The notes beneath the pieces were generated by a model. That model was not told the origin of the DNA, did not search any database, and saw only the letters and a program-made list of their open reading frames with translations. A DNA stretch of 64,000 nt, from positions 372,001 to 436,000 of the forward strand of contig CAVPDR010000007.1 of NCBI GenBank assembly GCA_963702705.1, written 5' to 3'. Position 1 is the first letter of the stretch. Each line of letters starts with the position of its first letter. Shown piece by piece: positions 36,259-44,764 of the stretch. The DNA is from VRUE01 sp963702705 (GTDB lineage: Bacteria > Actinomycetota > Thermoleophilia > Solirubrobacterales > 70-9). Position numbers and translations under genes: made by a program.

Positions 36259-37328
36259 TGACCGACTTTCTGGTCAAGCGCGGTGACCTGCGCGAGTGCC
36301 GCATCACCGCGAGCGATCTGCCGGACCTCGAGCGCGGCCAGGCGCTGCTGCGGGTCGAGAGCTTCGGCCTGACCGCGAATAACGTCACCTACGCGGTGAT
36401 GGGCGAGGCGATGTCCTACTGGGACTTCTTCCCGGCCGAGGACGGCTGGGGCCGGGTGCCGATGTGGGGATTCGCCGAGGTCGAGCGCAGCGAGGCCGAC
36501 GGGGTCGAGCCGGGCACCCGCGTGTACGGCTACCTGCCGCCTTCCTCCCACCTCCTCGTCGCCCCGGTTGACGCCGACCCGAGCGGGTTCGTCGATGGCT
36601 CGCCCCATCGGGCGGCGCTGCCCTCTGCCTACCACCGCTATTTGGCGACCGGGTCAGACGCGTTCTACCGGCCGGAGACCGAGGCGATCCAGATGCTGCT
36701 GCGGCCGCTCTTCTTCACCTCGTTCCTGATCGACGATCGGCTCGACGACGAGGGGTTGGCGACAAAAGGACCGGTGGTGATCTCCAGCGCCTCGAGCAAG
36801 ACCGCGATTGCCGCCGCCTTCCTGCTCGGACAGCGCCAGGGGGTCGAGCTGGTCGGCCTGACCTCGCCGCGCAGCGCCGAGTTCGTCGAAGGCCTTGGGA
36901 TCTACGGCAGCACCGTCACTTACGACGCGATCGACTCGCTCGAGCGGCGGCCGTCCACCTATGTCGACATCGCCGGCGATGGCGCGGTGCGTCACGCCGT
37001 TCACTCCCACTTCGGCGAGGATCTTCTCCACAGCATGACCGTGGGCGTCACCCACTGGGAGGAGCTCGGCTCCGGTGGTGGCGACCTGCCCGGACCGGCG
37101 CCGACCTTCTTCTTCGCCCCTGACCGTGTCGTCAAGCGCTCGCAGGACTGGGGGCGCGCCGGCCTTGAGCAGCGCGTCGCCGATGCCTGGCACCCGTTCT
37201 GCGAGTGGACGGGTGGCTGGCTGCAGACGATCGAGGGCCGCGGGTTCGAGGCGGTCGGGGATGCTTACCTCGACGTCCTCGAGGGCCGGGTCGGGCCGAC
37301 CAGCGCCCACGTTCTCCGCCTGTCCTAG
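36258..37328 (+). CDS. DUF2855 family protein
   Basis: 356 aa. Full-length match to the DUF2855 pattern: LRVESFGLTANNVTYAVMGE, YWDFFPAEDGWGRVPMWGFA, HRAALPSAYHRY, and a dehydrogenase-like loop VVISSASSKTAIAAAFLL. The fold resembles zinc-free medium-chain dehydrogenases; function unknown. Translationally coupled to the VOC protein upstream. Confidence 0.9.
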   Translation: MTDFLVKRGDLRECRITASDLPDLERGQALLRVESFGLTANNVTYAVMGEAMSYWDFFPAEDGWGRVPMWGFAEVERSEADGVEPGTRVYGYLPPSSHLLVAPVDADPSGFVDGSPHRAALPSAYHRYLATGSDAFYRPETEAIQMLLRPLFFTSFLIDDRLDDEGLATKGPVVISSASSKTAIAAAFLLGQRQGVELVGLTSPRSAEFVEGLGIYGSTVTYDAIDSLERRPSTYVDIAGDGAVRHAVHSHFGEDLLHSMTVGVTHWEELGSGGGDLPGPAPTFFFAPDRVVKRSQDWGRAGLEQRVADAWHPFCEWTGGWLQTIEGRGFEAVGDAYLDVLEGRVGPTSAHVLRLS

Positions 37329-37392
37329 CCAGAGGTTCTCGCAAGCTCGATTTCGGCCCGTCGATGGGCGCTCGGCGCCGACCGAAGATGCT

Positions 37393-37433
37393 GTAATTTT
37401 TCTTAGAGCTACTGCTGCGTATCGAAAAATTAC
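37393..37433. promoter_or_regulatory. A/T-rich inverted repeat before the HD-peptidase-CYTH cassette
   Basis: GTAATTTTTC (37393-37402) and GAAAAATTAC (37424-37433) form an exact 10-bp inverted repeat 100 bp before the HD gene, in a local A/T-rich patch unlike its surroundings. Could be a promoter/operator or an old insertion boundary. Confidence 0.5.
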
Positions 37434-37532
37434 TTACGCGATTCGTCGCCTTCCTGCCCGGGGCAGCTGGTTGAAGTCTGGGAATCGTGCCTGAGCATCT
37501 GCCGGCCAAGCAGTGGCCGGGACAGGGGATCC

Positions 37533-39800
37533 ATGATTCACCGAGACGAGATTCACGGCGACATTCGGTACGACCGACTCGCGGTCAAGCTGCTCGACAC
37601 ACCCCAGCTGCAGCGGTTGGGCCGCGTCTACCAGCTGGGCTTCGGTCATCTCGTCTACCGCGGGGGAACCCACACCAGGCTGAGCCACTCGATGGGCGCT
37701 TACCTCACCGCGTCCCAGCTCGCCGAAGCGCTGCAGCGCAACTACGAGAGCAGCACCCCGCGCCCCGACGGCGCCATCGACCCAAACGAATTCCTGCCCG
37801 CCGCTCCGCCGAACGACTTCGGCGAAAGGGAGGAACTTGGGTTTCGCTGGACCGTGTTCCGCCACCTCGTCGCCTGGGCGGCGCTGCTGCACGACGTCGG
37901 CCACGTTCCGATCGGCCACACGCTGGAGGACGAGTTCGCCGATATCTACCAGCGCCACGACGCCTTCGGTTCGCCCCGCTTTCGCTACCTTTGGCTCGAT
38001 CAGGCTTCCGAGATTCGCCAGGTCCTGCAGGACACCGCGCTCTACCCGAGGGCCTTTGCCGAACTCGGGCTCGCCAACGGCGACCGGGTGCTGAAAGCGG
38101 TGATTCTGATCTGCTCGTGGAAGGAGCGCAACACCCCGCGCGGGCGGACAAGCTTCGAGCGGATCCTCGACGCAACCATCGAGGACTCCAATAAGAAAAA
38201 GGGGGAGGTTGAGGCAGCGAAACAGTTGCGGGGCGCCATGGACGAGGTGGGGCCGACGCGCGACGAGGTGCGGCCGACACTGGACGAGGTGCGGCCGACA
38301 CTCTTCCGGCCCTGCATGGCCGACCTCGTCGCCAACACGATCTCCGCCGATTACCTCGACTACCTGCGCCGCGACCCGCACAACCTGGGGCTGGACGTCC
38401 TGCGCGACGGACGGATCATCTCGCGCTTCTGGATCGGCAAGGACCACCTCGAGCAGGCCCGCATGGCCCTCTCGCTGGTCGACCGCCGCGGCAAGCCGCG
38501 CCTCGACACCTGTACGAGCGTCGTCGAGCTGGTCAGGCAGCGGTACAGGTTCGCCGAGATCGTCTACTACCACAAGACCAAGGTCGCGGCCTCGGCGATG
38601 CTGGCGAAGGTCTTTCATCTGCTCGAAGCTCCGGCCGAGGTGCCGACCAAACCTCGCACCTTGCCCTCGATCGCCAACGCCGGGGACCGGGTGGAGGAGA
38701 TCTTCAAAGCGACCGACAACACGCGCTCGGGCCTGCTCGCGGAACTGAGGGCCGACTGCACGCCGAGCTCGCTACTCGACCCCGAGGTCGGCGACGAGGG
38801 CCTGGGCCTGTTTCTGCGCAGCCGCGCGATCGAGCTGCTTGGGCAGGCCGTCAGGGACAGGGACAAAAAGAAGGATGCGAGGAAGAAAGCGAAGGACGCG
38901 GTGCGGAGCATCGCCCTCCTCGATGGGCTGTCCCGGCGCCAGCTCTACAAGACCAAGTTCACCATGGACCCCAGGCTCTTCCCGGCGATAGCCGGTTCGC
39001 GGGAGATGCCCGAAGCCGACCAGGAGCGAAGGCTGCAGGAGTTCATCGGTGAGCTGCGGAAAGACTCGGCCACCCGCGACAAGATCGAGCGAGAGATGGT
39101 CGAGGCCGCCGGCTGGCAGCCATGCTCGATCCTCATCTACGTGCCCGATCGTAAGAGTCAGGCCAAGGGGATCGAGACCGGTGCCCTCGCGGACGGCGAG
39201 GTCGTCACCCTCGGTTCGCACCCCGTGGTTGCAGACGAGGTCGAGCAACTGAGCGCGCGCTACCGGGCACTCTGGCGCCTGATCGTCCTGGTCCATCCCG
39301 ATCACGCAAACGACGAGGTCGGGCTCTCGAATGCGATCGACGCCTTTGTCGAGAACCGGTTTCCGGACGTCGACCTCACCTCGCACGGAGCGATTGACGC
39401 AATCGAACGGGGCTGCTGGTTCTCCTACAAGGACTGGCGTTGCAGGGAGGCCGCCGAAGAATTTGCTCGGTTGGTCGGCGGCGGTTCCGGCGAGCCGATC
39501 GACTGGAACGCATTCGACGAGTACGGCAGGACGCACCAGGAGTGCACTTCGCGTCAGCACGGCCGGGGAGCGATCGTGCTTCACCGACTGGAACTTCGCG
39601 GCAATGGCAACGGCCGGTCGCTGGTCCCCCACCTCGGCGATCCCGGCGATCTGGATGAGCGCATCGAGAGGCTCTTCTCGGCGGAGGTGGGCAATGCATC
39701 GCTGACGGGGGACGAAAATGGCGACCTTCGCGCCAGGGCCCTGGACAGCGCGATCAACACGGTGGTGGACGAACTCGCAAAGCGGCGGTTGAATTCCTGA
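37533..39800 (+). CDS. SAMHD1/dGTPase-like HD-domain phosphohydrolase
   Basis: 755 aa. Catalytic HD core at the N-terminus: THTRLSHSMGAYL (His), LLHDVGHVPIGHTLEDE (His-Asp pair plus His), and ISADYLDYLRRDPHNLGL matching the Asp-bearing DADRxDYLLRD segment of SAMHD1/dGTPases. Such enzymes hydrolyse dNTPs or other nucleotides. A 21-bp triplicated repeat (38241-38303) inserts DEVxPTx units in a variable loop. The C-terminal 350 residues match nothing I know; they include GGGSGEPIDWNAFDEYGR and an acidic end. First gene of a tight five-gene run. Confidence 0.85.
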   Translation: MIHRDEIHGDIRYDRLAVKLLDTPQLQRLGRVYQLGFGHLVYRGGTHTRLSHSMGAYLTASQLAEALQRNYESSTPRPDGAIDPNEFLPAAPPNDFGEREELGFRWTVFRHLVAWAALLHDVGHVPIGHTLEDEFADIYQRHDAFGSPRFRYLWLDQASEIRQVLQDTALYPRAFAELGLANGDRVLKAVILICSWKERNTPRGRTSFERILDATIEDSNKKKGEVEAAKQLRGAMDEVGPTRDEVRPTLDEVRPTLFRPCMADLVANTISADYLDYLRRDPHNLGLDVLRDGRIISRFWIGKDHLEQARMALSLVDRRGKPRLDTCTSVVELVRQRYRFAEIVYYHKTKVAASAMLAKVFHLLEAPAEVPTKPRTLPSIANAGDRVEEIFKATDNTRSGLLAELRADCTPSSLLDPEVGDEGLGLFLRSRAIELLGQAVRDRDKKKDARKKAKDAVRSIALLDGLSRRQLYKTKFTMDPRLFPAIAGSREMPEADQERRLQEFIGELRKDSATRDKIEREMVEAAGWQPCSILIYVPDRKSQAKGIETGALADGEVVTLGSHPVVADEVEQLSARYRALWRLIVLVHPDHANDEVGLSNAIDAFVENRFPDVDLTSHGAIDAIERGCWFSYKDWRCREAAEEFARLVGGGSGEPIDWNAFDEYGRTHQECTSRQHGRGAIVLHRLELRGNGNGRSLVPHLGDPGDLDERIERLFSAEVGNASLTGDENGDLRARALDSAINTVVDELAKRRLNS
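38241..38303 (+). repeat. Three tandem 21-bp repeats within the HD gene
   Basis: Units at 38241-38261, 38262-38282 and 38283-38303, each starting GACGAGGTG and encoding DEV-G/R-PT-x. In frame; likely a source of length variation. Confidence 0.85.
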
Positions 39801-39801
39801 G

Positions 39802-40704
39802 ATGACCGAGGGCGACAAACCCCTCTCCTTTGGACGGTGGTCGCCGGAGGCCCTGGCACGGCGGGAGGTACGGCGAATCGTGCGCCATTTCCCGCAGCGA
39901 CTGGACCCGTCGGGGGCCGACCTCACCGGCTTGGCCGAAGACCTCAGCATCGCTGTCTCGAGGCGCCGCGAGCTCAGCGCGGGAGCGCGCTGGCGGCGCT
40001 TTCGCGAGCAACCGCCAGTGGAACCACGGCTGTGGGGAGAGGAACAGGCGATCCAGGAGGTCGTCGAGCTGCGACCCGACATGCAAGGACAGGCCCGCCG
40101 CTATGCGCTTGCCCACGAGCTCGGGCACGCGGTTCTCGATCGCCGCTTCGACGGTCGCAGCACCGAGCTGCCGACCGATCAGCAGGAGCGTTTTGCGAAA
40201 GCTTTCGCGGGTGAGCTATTGCTCTCGGGCACCGGTGGCGAGCTGCGGGAAGGCTTTCGGGCTGCCCAGGACGCGCCGGCGTTGCTCCGCCTCGCCCGAT
40301 CGGTAGGCGCGCCCCCGGGGGTCGTCCTGATCCGCGCCGACCGGGAGAACTGGCTGGCGGACAGCGACGTTCTCTGGCTCGATATCCGGACCATCGCGAA
40401 CCTGAAGAGCGGCCGCGACCGGCGACCGCGCATCTACCACTGCGTGCGGGATCGCAAGCGCTGGTTCCTGCCGCGGAACCGCAGCATCCGGGGCATCCTC
40501 GGCGACGACAGTTGGCTGGCAAGCACGCAAGCCACCCTGGCGGTGACCGGAGAGCTCGACATCTCCCGATCGAGGGGCCGGCCCTCCAAGCTGGTCCACG
40601 AGTCTGTCCCGGCGGAGCTGACGGCGCTGCGGCTGCGCAGCGCAACCAAGGGATTCGGGCCCGAGGTCCTCGCCCATGTGCGACTGCGGACAGAGGAGGG
40701 GTAG
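39802..40704 (+). CDS. ImmA/IrrE-type (DUF955) zinc metallopeptidase
   Basis: 300 aa, ATG one base after the HD stop. The zinc site HELGHAVLDRRF (HExxH) is at about residue 106, and the downstream Glu motif EERFAKAFAGELLL is the third ligand region. IrrE/ImmA proteins cleave repressors or sigma/anti-sigma partners on stress. No N-terminal HTH is present; the C-terminal 150 residues are unassigned and could sense a signal. Cytoplasmic, with no membrane segment. Confidence 0.85.
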   Translation: MTEGDKPLSFGRWSPEALARREVRRIVRHFPQRLDPSGADLTGLAEDLSIAVSRRRELSAGARWRRFREQPPVEPRLWGEEQAIQEVVELRPDMQGQARRYALAHELGHAVLDRRFDGRSTELPTDQQERFAKAFAGELLLSGTGGELREGFRAAQDAPALLRLARSVGAPPGVVLIRADRENWLADSDVLWLDIRTIANLKSGRDRRPRIYHCVRDRKRWFLPRNRSIRGILGDDSWLASTQATLAVTGELDISRSRGRPSKLVHESVPAELTALRLRSATKGFGPEVLAHVRLRTEEG

Positions 40705-40706
40705 CG

Positions 40707-41309
40707 ATGCCGATCGAGCTGGAGCGGAAGTTCCTCCTCTCCCAGCCGCCGGAGGCATGGGACGGGGTCGATCTGCTCGCGGTCTCGGCCGGGGAGATCA
40801 ACCAGGGATACCTCACTCCGCTGGGGGCCAGGGTGGAGGTGCGCCTGCGCAAGATGCGCGAGGTGGCAATCGAGTCGGCCGACCGCGACGCACCGGGATC
40901 GAGGACCGGGCCCGGGGGCGTGCACGTGCTCTACAAGCTCTCGATCAAGGGAGACAGGGACGATCCGGAGGTCGTGGGGCTTTCGCGCAACGAGATCGAG
41001 GTCAATTTGGCGGAAGCCGACTTCGCCGACGCATGGCCGCTGACCGACGGGCGGCGCCTGACAAAGGTCCGCAAGAGCTACACCTATCGGACGGCGGAGG
41101 ACGACAAGCCGATGGGCGTCAGCGTCGACCGCTTCCGCGGACCCCTCGAGGGCGTGCTGTTGGCCGAGATCGAGTTCGAAGACCCGGGCGATGCGGCCGC
41201 CTTTGTCCCGCCCCCGTTCCTCGGTATCGAGGTCAGCAGCGACCCGCGTTACCGCAACTCGGAGCTCGCGTCTGCCTCCAAGCCTCCGGAGCGGCCTGGA
41301 GCGAAGTGA
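40707..41309 (+). CDS. Stand-alone CYTH-domain (triphosphate tunnel) protein
   Basis: 200 aa from ATG 40707. The ExExK signature is at the start (IELERKF), followed by basic strand motifs EVRLRKM and YKLSIKGD, acidic EIEVNL, KVRKSYTYRT, and SVDRFRGPLEGVLLAEIEFE. These residues line the tunnel that binds triphosphates in inorganic triphosphatases, ThTPase and class IV adenylyl cyclase. No CHAD domain is attached. Product or substrate is unknown. Confidence 0.88.
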   Translation: MPIELERKFLLSQPPEAWDGVDLLAVSAGEINQGYLTPLGARVEVRLRKMREVAIESADRDAPGSRTGPGGVHVLYKLSIKGDRDDPEVVGLSRNEIEVNLAEADFADAWPLTDGRRLTKVRKSYTYRTAEDDKPMGVSVDRFRGPLEGVLLAEIEFEDPGDAAAFVPPPFLGIEVSSDPRYRNSELASASKPPERPGAK

Positions 41310-41623
41310 ACGCACCGGCTCGCAAGTGGGACCCGTCCCAGCCCCTTGAGCCCCTGGGGGGCGGCTCGGGCGATGACGAGTCCGGGACCCCCTGGGCGAT
41401 GATCGAGTCGCTTCGCCGCAGCGGCGCGCTCCTCGTTCTCGACGAGGTATCCGAGCAGTCCGTCCTGGTCGAGTTCCCCTTTGGCGAGAGCTGGCAGGTG
41501 CGGACCGGCTGCATCCGCTTCGTCCGCCTGCGGGAGACGGTCGACGGTGCAACGCACGCCTTGGTCCGTGGGCTTGCCGGGCCGGCAGGGGCTCGGCCGG
41601 ACGGGTCGAACAGACGGACATGA
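41306..41623 (+). CDS. Small protein of unknown function in the HD-CYTH operon
   Basis: 105 aa from GTG 41306, overlapping the CYTH stop as GTGA and the next gene as ATGA. Predicted beta-rich core (SGALLVLDEVSEQSVLVEFP, SWQVRTGCIRFVRL) with loose ends. No family recognised. The double overlap ties it to the cassette. Confidence 0.65.
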   Translation: MNAPARKWDPSQPLEPLGGGSGDDESGTPWAMIESLRRSGALLVLDEVSEQSVLVEFPFGESWQVRTGCIRFVRLRETVDGATHALVRGLAGPAGARPDGSNRRT

Positions 41624-42363
41624 ACCAGAAACTTGACGTCGGTGGGACCCTCAGCCAGATCTTCACGACCTACGGCGCGCAGGCCGGTGTGCTGTTGCCG
41701 GTGGCCTTCGCCCTCTATCTCGTCGTCGCGATCGTCAACGCGATCATTGCCGGCAGCTTCTTTCTCTTCCCGCTTGGCCTTGCGGTCACCGTCGTCGCCG
41801 CGACCCTCTACCAGGGCGTGGTCGTCAACTTGGTCAAAGACGTTCAGGACGGTCGTCGCGACTCGACGGTGGGAGGCCTGGTCGAGGCCACCTGGCCCGT
41901 CGTCCTGCCGCTGATCGGCGTCGGCATCCTGGCCGGCATCGCGATCGGTGTCGGCTTCCTGCTCCTCTTTGTTCCGGGGCTGATCCTGCTGACGATCTGG
42001 GCCGTGATCGCGCCGGTGATCGTGGTCGAGCGCAGCGGCGTAATGGATTCCTTCGGGCGCTCCCGCGAGCTCGTGCGCGGCAACGGCTGGCAGGTCTTCG
42101 GTGTGATCTTCGTCGTCTTCCTGATCTCCGCCGTGGTCGGCGCCATCCTCGGGGCGATCGGGGCCGGGATCTCCGACAGTGTCGGGATGCGGATCCTCTT
42201 CAATCTGATCGCCTCGACCGCGACCGCGCCGATAGCGGCGCTGGCCGCGGCGACGATCTACTTCCGCCTGCTGGCGATAAAGGGCGAGGCAGGGACAGGG
42301 GCGGGGACGCCAGAGGCGCCATCGCCGCCGAGCCCACCCGTGCCACCCGTCGCTCCCGCCTGA
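41620..42363 (+). CDS. Polytopic membrane protein, YciC/glycerophosphodiesterase-membrane-like
   Basis: 247 aa from ATG 41620. Five or six membrane segments (LLPVAFALYLVVAIVNAIIA, PLGLAVTVVAATLYQGVVV, VVLPLIGVGILAGIAIGVGF and others) and the conserved-looking VVVERSGVMDSFGRSRELVRGN segment seen in this membrane family. Pro/Ala-rich C-terminal tail. Either the membrane arm of the cassette or a housekeeping gene it abuts. Confidence 0.75.
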   Translation: MNQKLDVGGTLSQIFTTYGAQAGVLLPVAFALYLVVAIVNAIIAGSFFLFPLGLAVTVVAATLYQGVVVNLVKDVQDGRRDSTVGGLVEATWPVVLPLIGVGILAGIAIGVGFLLLFVPGLILLTIWAVIAPVIVVERSGVMDSFGRSRELVRGNGWQVFGVIFVVFLISAVVGAILGAIGAGISDSVGMRILFNLIASTATAPIAALAAATIYFRLLAIKGEAGTGAGTPEAPSPPSPPVPPVAPA

Positions 42364-42386
42364 GTCGTGTGACATCGGCACGTAAG

Positions 42387-42406
42387 GACTGGCTGACCAG
42401 CCAGCC
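42387..42406. promoter_or_regulatory. Palindromic operator-like site upstream of monooxygenase
   Basis: GACTGGCTGACCAGCCAGCC, 19 bases before the TTG start. It matches the 21416-21435 palindrome except at the last two bases, so both genes may answer to one repressor. Confidence 0.6.
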
Positions 42407-42424
42407 TGTCAGAATGCCTGGGCC

Positions 42425-43933
42425 TTGACCGCTAACGGGGAGCCCATCGAGCACTTCGACGTGCTCATCGTCGGTGCCGGCCTTTCCGGGGTCGGCGCCG
42501 CCTACCACCTTGGCGAGCGCTGCCCGGGCAAGAGCTACGCGATCCTCGAGGCGCGCGACGACCTCGGCGGCACCTGGGACCTCTTTCGCTACCCGGGGAT
42601 CCGTTCGGACTCCGACATGCACACGCTCGGTTACCGGTTCAAGCCGTGGACCGACGAGAAAGCGATCGCCGACGGCGACCTGATCCTCGACTACGTGCGC
42701 GAGACGGCGCGGGAGAACGGGATCGAGCGGAAGATCCGCTATGGCCACCGGGTGGTGCGGGCCGAGTGGTCCACGGAGGAGTCGCGCTGGACGGTCGAAG
42801 TCGAGCGCGCCGGCGGCGAGACCGTGCGGATGAGCTGCGGCTATTTCTGGAGTTGCACCGGCTACTACCGCTACGACGAGGGCTACACGCCCGAGTTCCC
42901 GGGCGCGGAGCGCTTCGGCGGGACCGTTGTCCACCCCCAGCACTGGCCCGAGGACCTCGACTACGCCGGCAAGCGGGTCGTCGTCATCGGCAGCGGTGCG
43001 ACCGCGGTGACGCTGGTGCCGGCGATGGCCAAAGAGGCCGAGCACGTGACCATGTTGCAGCGCTCGCCCACCTACATCGTCGCGATGCCGGGCAAGGACC
43101 CGATCGCCAGGGCCGTGCGCCGGGTGCTGCCGCTGAAGATGGCCTACGCGGCGATCCGCTGGAAGAACGTCCTGCTGCAGACGGTCACCTACAACCTCAG
43201 CAAGAACCGCCCGACCTTCGTCAAAAAGCTGATTCGCCGCGGCAACGAACGCCTGCTGCCGGCCGGCTACGACATCGACAGGCACTTCAAGCCCAGCTAC
43301 AACCCGTGGGACCAGCGCATGTGCCTGGTGCCGAACGGCGACCTCTTCGCATCGATCCGCTCGGGTGAGGCGGAGATCGTCACCGACCGGATCGAGACCT
43401 TCACCGAGAATGGGATCGAGCTCGAGTCCGGCACCGAGCTCGAGGCCGACGTGATCATCACTGCGACCGGCCTCAACGTGCTCTTCCTCGGCGGTTTGGA
43501 GATCGCCGTCGACGGCGAGGAGGTCGATTTCTCCACGCGGATGGCCTACAAGGGAATGACGCTCAACGGCATCCCCAATTTCGTCTTCACCCTCGGCTAC
43601 ACCAACGCCTCCTGGACGCTCAAGGCCGACCTCACCTCCGAGTACGTCTGCCGCCTGCTCAACCACATGGACGCCCACGGTTACAGCCAGGCCGTGCCGG
43701 AGATCACCGATCCCTCGGTGACCGAGGAGCCGATCCTCTCCTTCAACTCCGGCTACGTCCTGCGCGCGCTCGACAAATTGCCCAAACAGGGCTCGAAGGA
43801 GCCGTGGAAACTGCGGCAGAACTACCTGGTCGACACGCGCGCGATCAGGCACAGCCCGATCGATGACGGCACGATGCAGTTCTCCCGCACAGCCCCGCGT
43901 GAGCAGCGCGACGCTAGTCTCGCCTCAGCCTGA
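42425..43933 (+). CDS. Flavin-containing (Baeyer-Villiger-type) monooxygenase
   Basis: 502 aa from TTG 42425. FAD motif DVLIVGAGLSGVGAAYHL, the BVMO/FMO landmark TWDLFRYPGIRSDSDMHTLG, the NADPH motif VVVIGSGATAVTL and ADVIITATGLNVLFLGG. Oxidises a ketone or soft nucleophile with NADPH. Followed by a flavodoxin-fold reductase, probably a co-transcribed partner, and preceded by the shared operator. Confidence 0.9.
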   Translation: MTANGEPIEHFDVLIVGAGLSGVGAAYHLGERCPGKSYAILEARDDLGGTWDLFRYPGIRSDSDMHTLGYRFKPWTDEKAIADGDLILDYVRETARENGIERKIRYGHRVVRAEWSTEESRWTVEVERAGGETVRMSCGYFWSCTGYYRYDEGYTPEFPGAERFGGTVVHPQHWPEDLDYAGKRVVVIGSGATAVTLVPAMAKEAEHVTMLQRSPTYIVAMPGKDPIARAVRRVLPLKMAYAAIRWKNVLLQTVTYNLSKNRPTFVKKLIRRGNERLLPAGYDIDRHFKPSYNPWDQRMCLVPNGDLFASIRSGEAEIVTDRIETFTENGIELESGTELEADVIITATGLNVLFLGGLEIAVDGEEVDFSTRMAYKGMTLNGIPNFVFTLGYTNASWTLKADLTSEYVCRLLNHMDAHGYSQAVPEITDPSVTEEPILSFNSGYVLRALDKLPKQGSKEPWKLRQNYLVDTRAIRHSPIDDGTMQFSRTAPREQRDASLASA

Positions 43934-43961
43934 CGCTGACGCGACGACCGGAGGAGACCAA

Positions 43962-44714
43962 GTGACCGAGCTGACCCCGATGCAGGCCGAGCTGTGCGAG
44001 CGCAGCGAGACCGACTACTCGGACTTGCGGGCGTTCTTCATCAACTGCACGCTGAAGCGCAGCCCGGAGGTCTCCAACACGCAGGGGCTGATGGACATCT
44101 CGATCGAGATCATGCGCCGCAACGGGGTGGCGGTCGAGTGCATCCGCGCGGTCGACCACGAGATCGCAACCGGGGTCTGGCCCGACATGACTGAGCACGG
44201 CTGGGACAAAGACGAGTGGCCGGCGATTTTCGAGCGGGTGATGGCCGCCGACATCCTCGTCCTCGGTATGTCGATTTGGCTGGGGGAGAAGTCCTCGGTC
44301 GCGACCCAGATCGTCGAGCGGCTCTACGGCAACTCGCACCTGCTCAATGACGAGGGCCAGTACGCCTACTACGGCCGCGTCGGCGGCTGCCTGGTCACCG
44401 GCAACGAGGACGGGGTCAAGCACTGCGCGATGAACACGCTCTACTCGCTGCAGCACCTCGGCTACACGATCCCGCCGCAGGCCGACGCGGGCTGGATCGG
44501 CGAGGCCGGCCCGGGGCCCTCATATCTCGACGAGGGCTCAGGCGGCCCGGAGAACGACTTCACCAACCGCAACACCACCTTCGCCGCCTGGAACATGTTG
44601 CACCTGGCGCGCATCCTCAAGGACGCCAGCGGCATTCCCGCCCACGGCAACCAGCGCACCAAGTGGGATGCCGGCTGCCGCTTCGACTTCCCCAATCCGG
44701 AGTACCGCGTCTGA
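43962..44714 (+). CDS. NAD(P)H-dependent FMN reductase/flavodoxin-like protein
   Basis: 250 aa from GTG 43962 with GGAGGAGACCA upstream. Flavodoxin fold: AFFINCTLKRSPEVSNTQGL (phosphate loop), LVLGMSIWLGEKSSVATQIVE, YYGRVGGCLVTGNEDGVKH. Longer than usual, with a C-terminal PGPSYLDEGSGGPENDFTNR extension. Could reduce flavin for the monooxygenase. Confidence 0.85.
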   Translation: MTELTPMQAELCERSETDYSDLRAFFINCTLKRSPEVSNTQGLMDISIEIMRRNGVAVECIRAVDHEIATGVWPDMTEHGWDKDEWPAIFERVMAADILVLGMSIWLGEKSSVATQIVERLYGNSHLLNDEGQYAYYGRVGGCLVTGNEDGVKHCAMNTLYSLQHLGYTIPPQADAGWIGEAGPGPSYLDEGSGGPENDFTNRNTTFAAWNMLHLARILKDASGIPAHGNQRTKWDAGCRFDFPNPEYRV

Positions 44715-44725
44715 TCGCGTAATGG

Positions 44726-44755
44726 ACTTTGACCCCCCTGGGGTGGGGTCAAAGT
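44726..44755. terminator. Bidirectional hairpin terminator
   Basis: Exact 11-bp inverted repeat ACTTTGACCCC (44726-44736, with 44745-44755) between convergent genes. Confidence 0.75.
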
Positions 44756-44764
44756 ACGCAGCGC

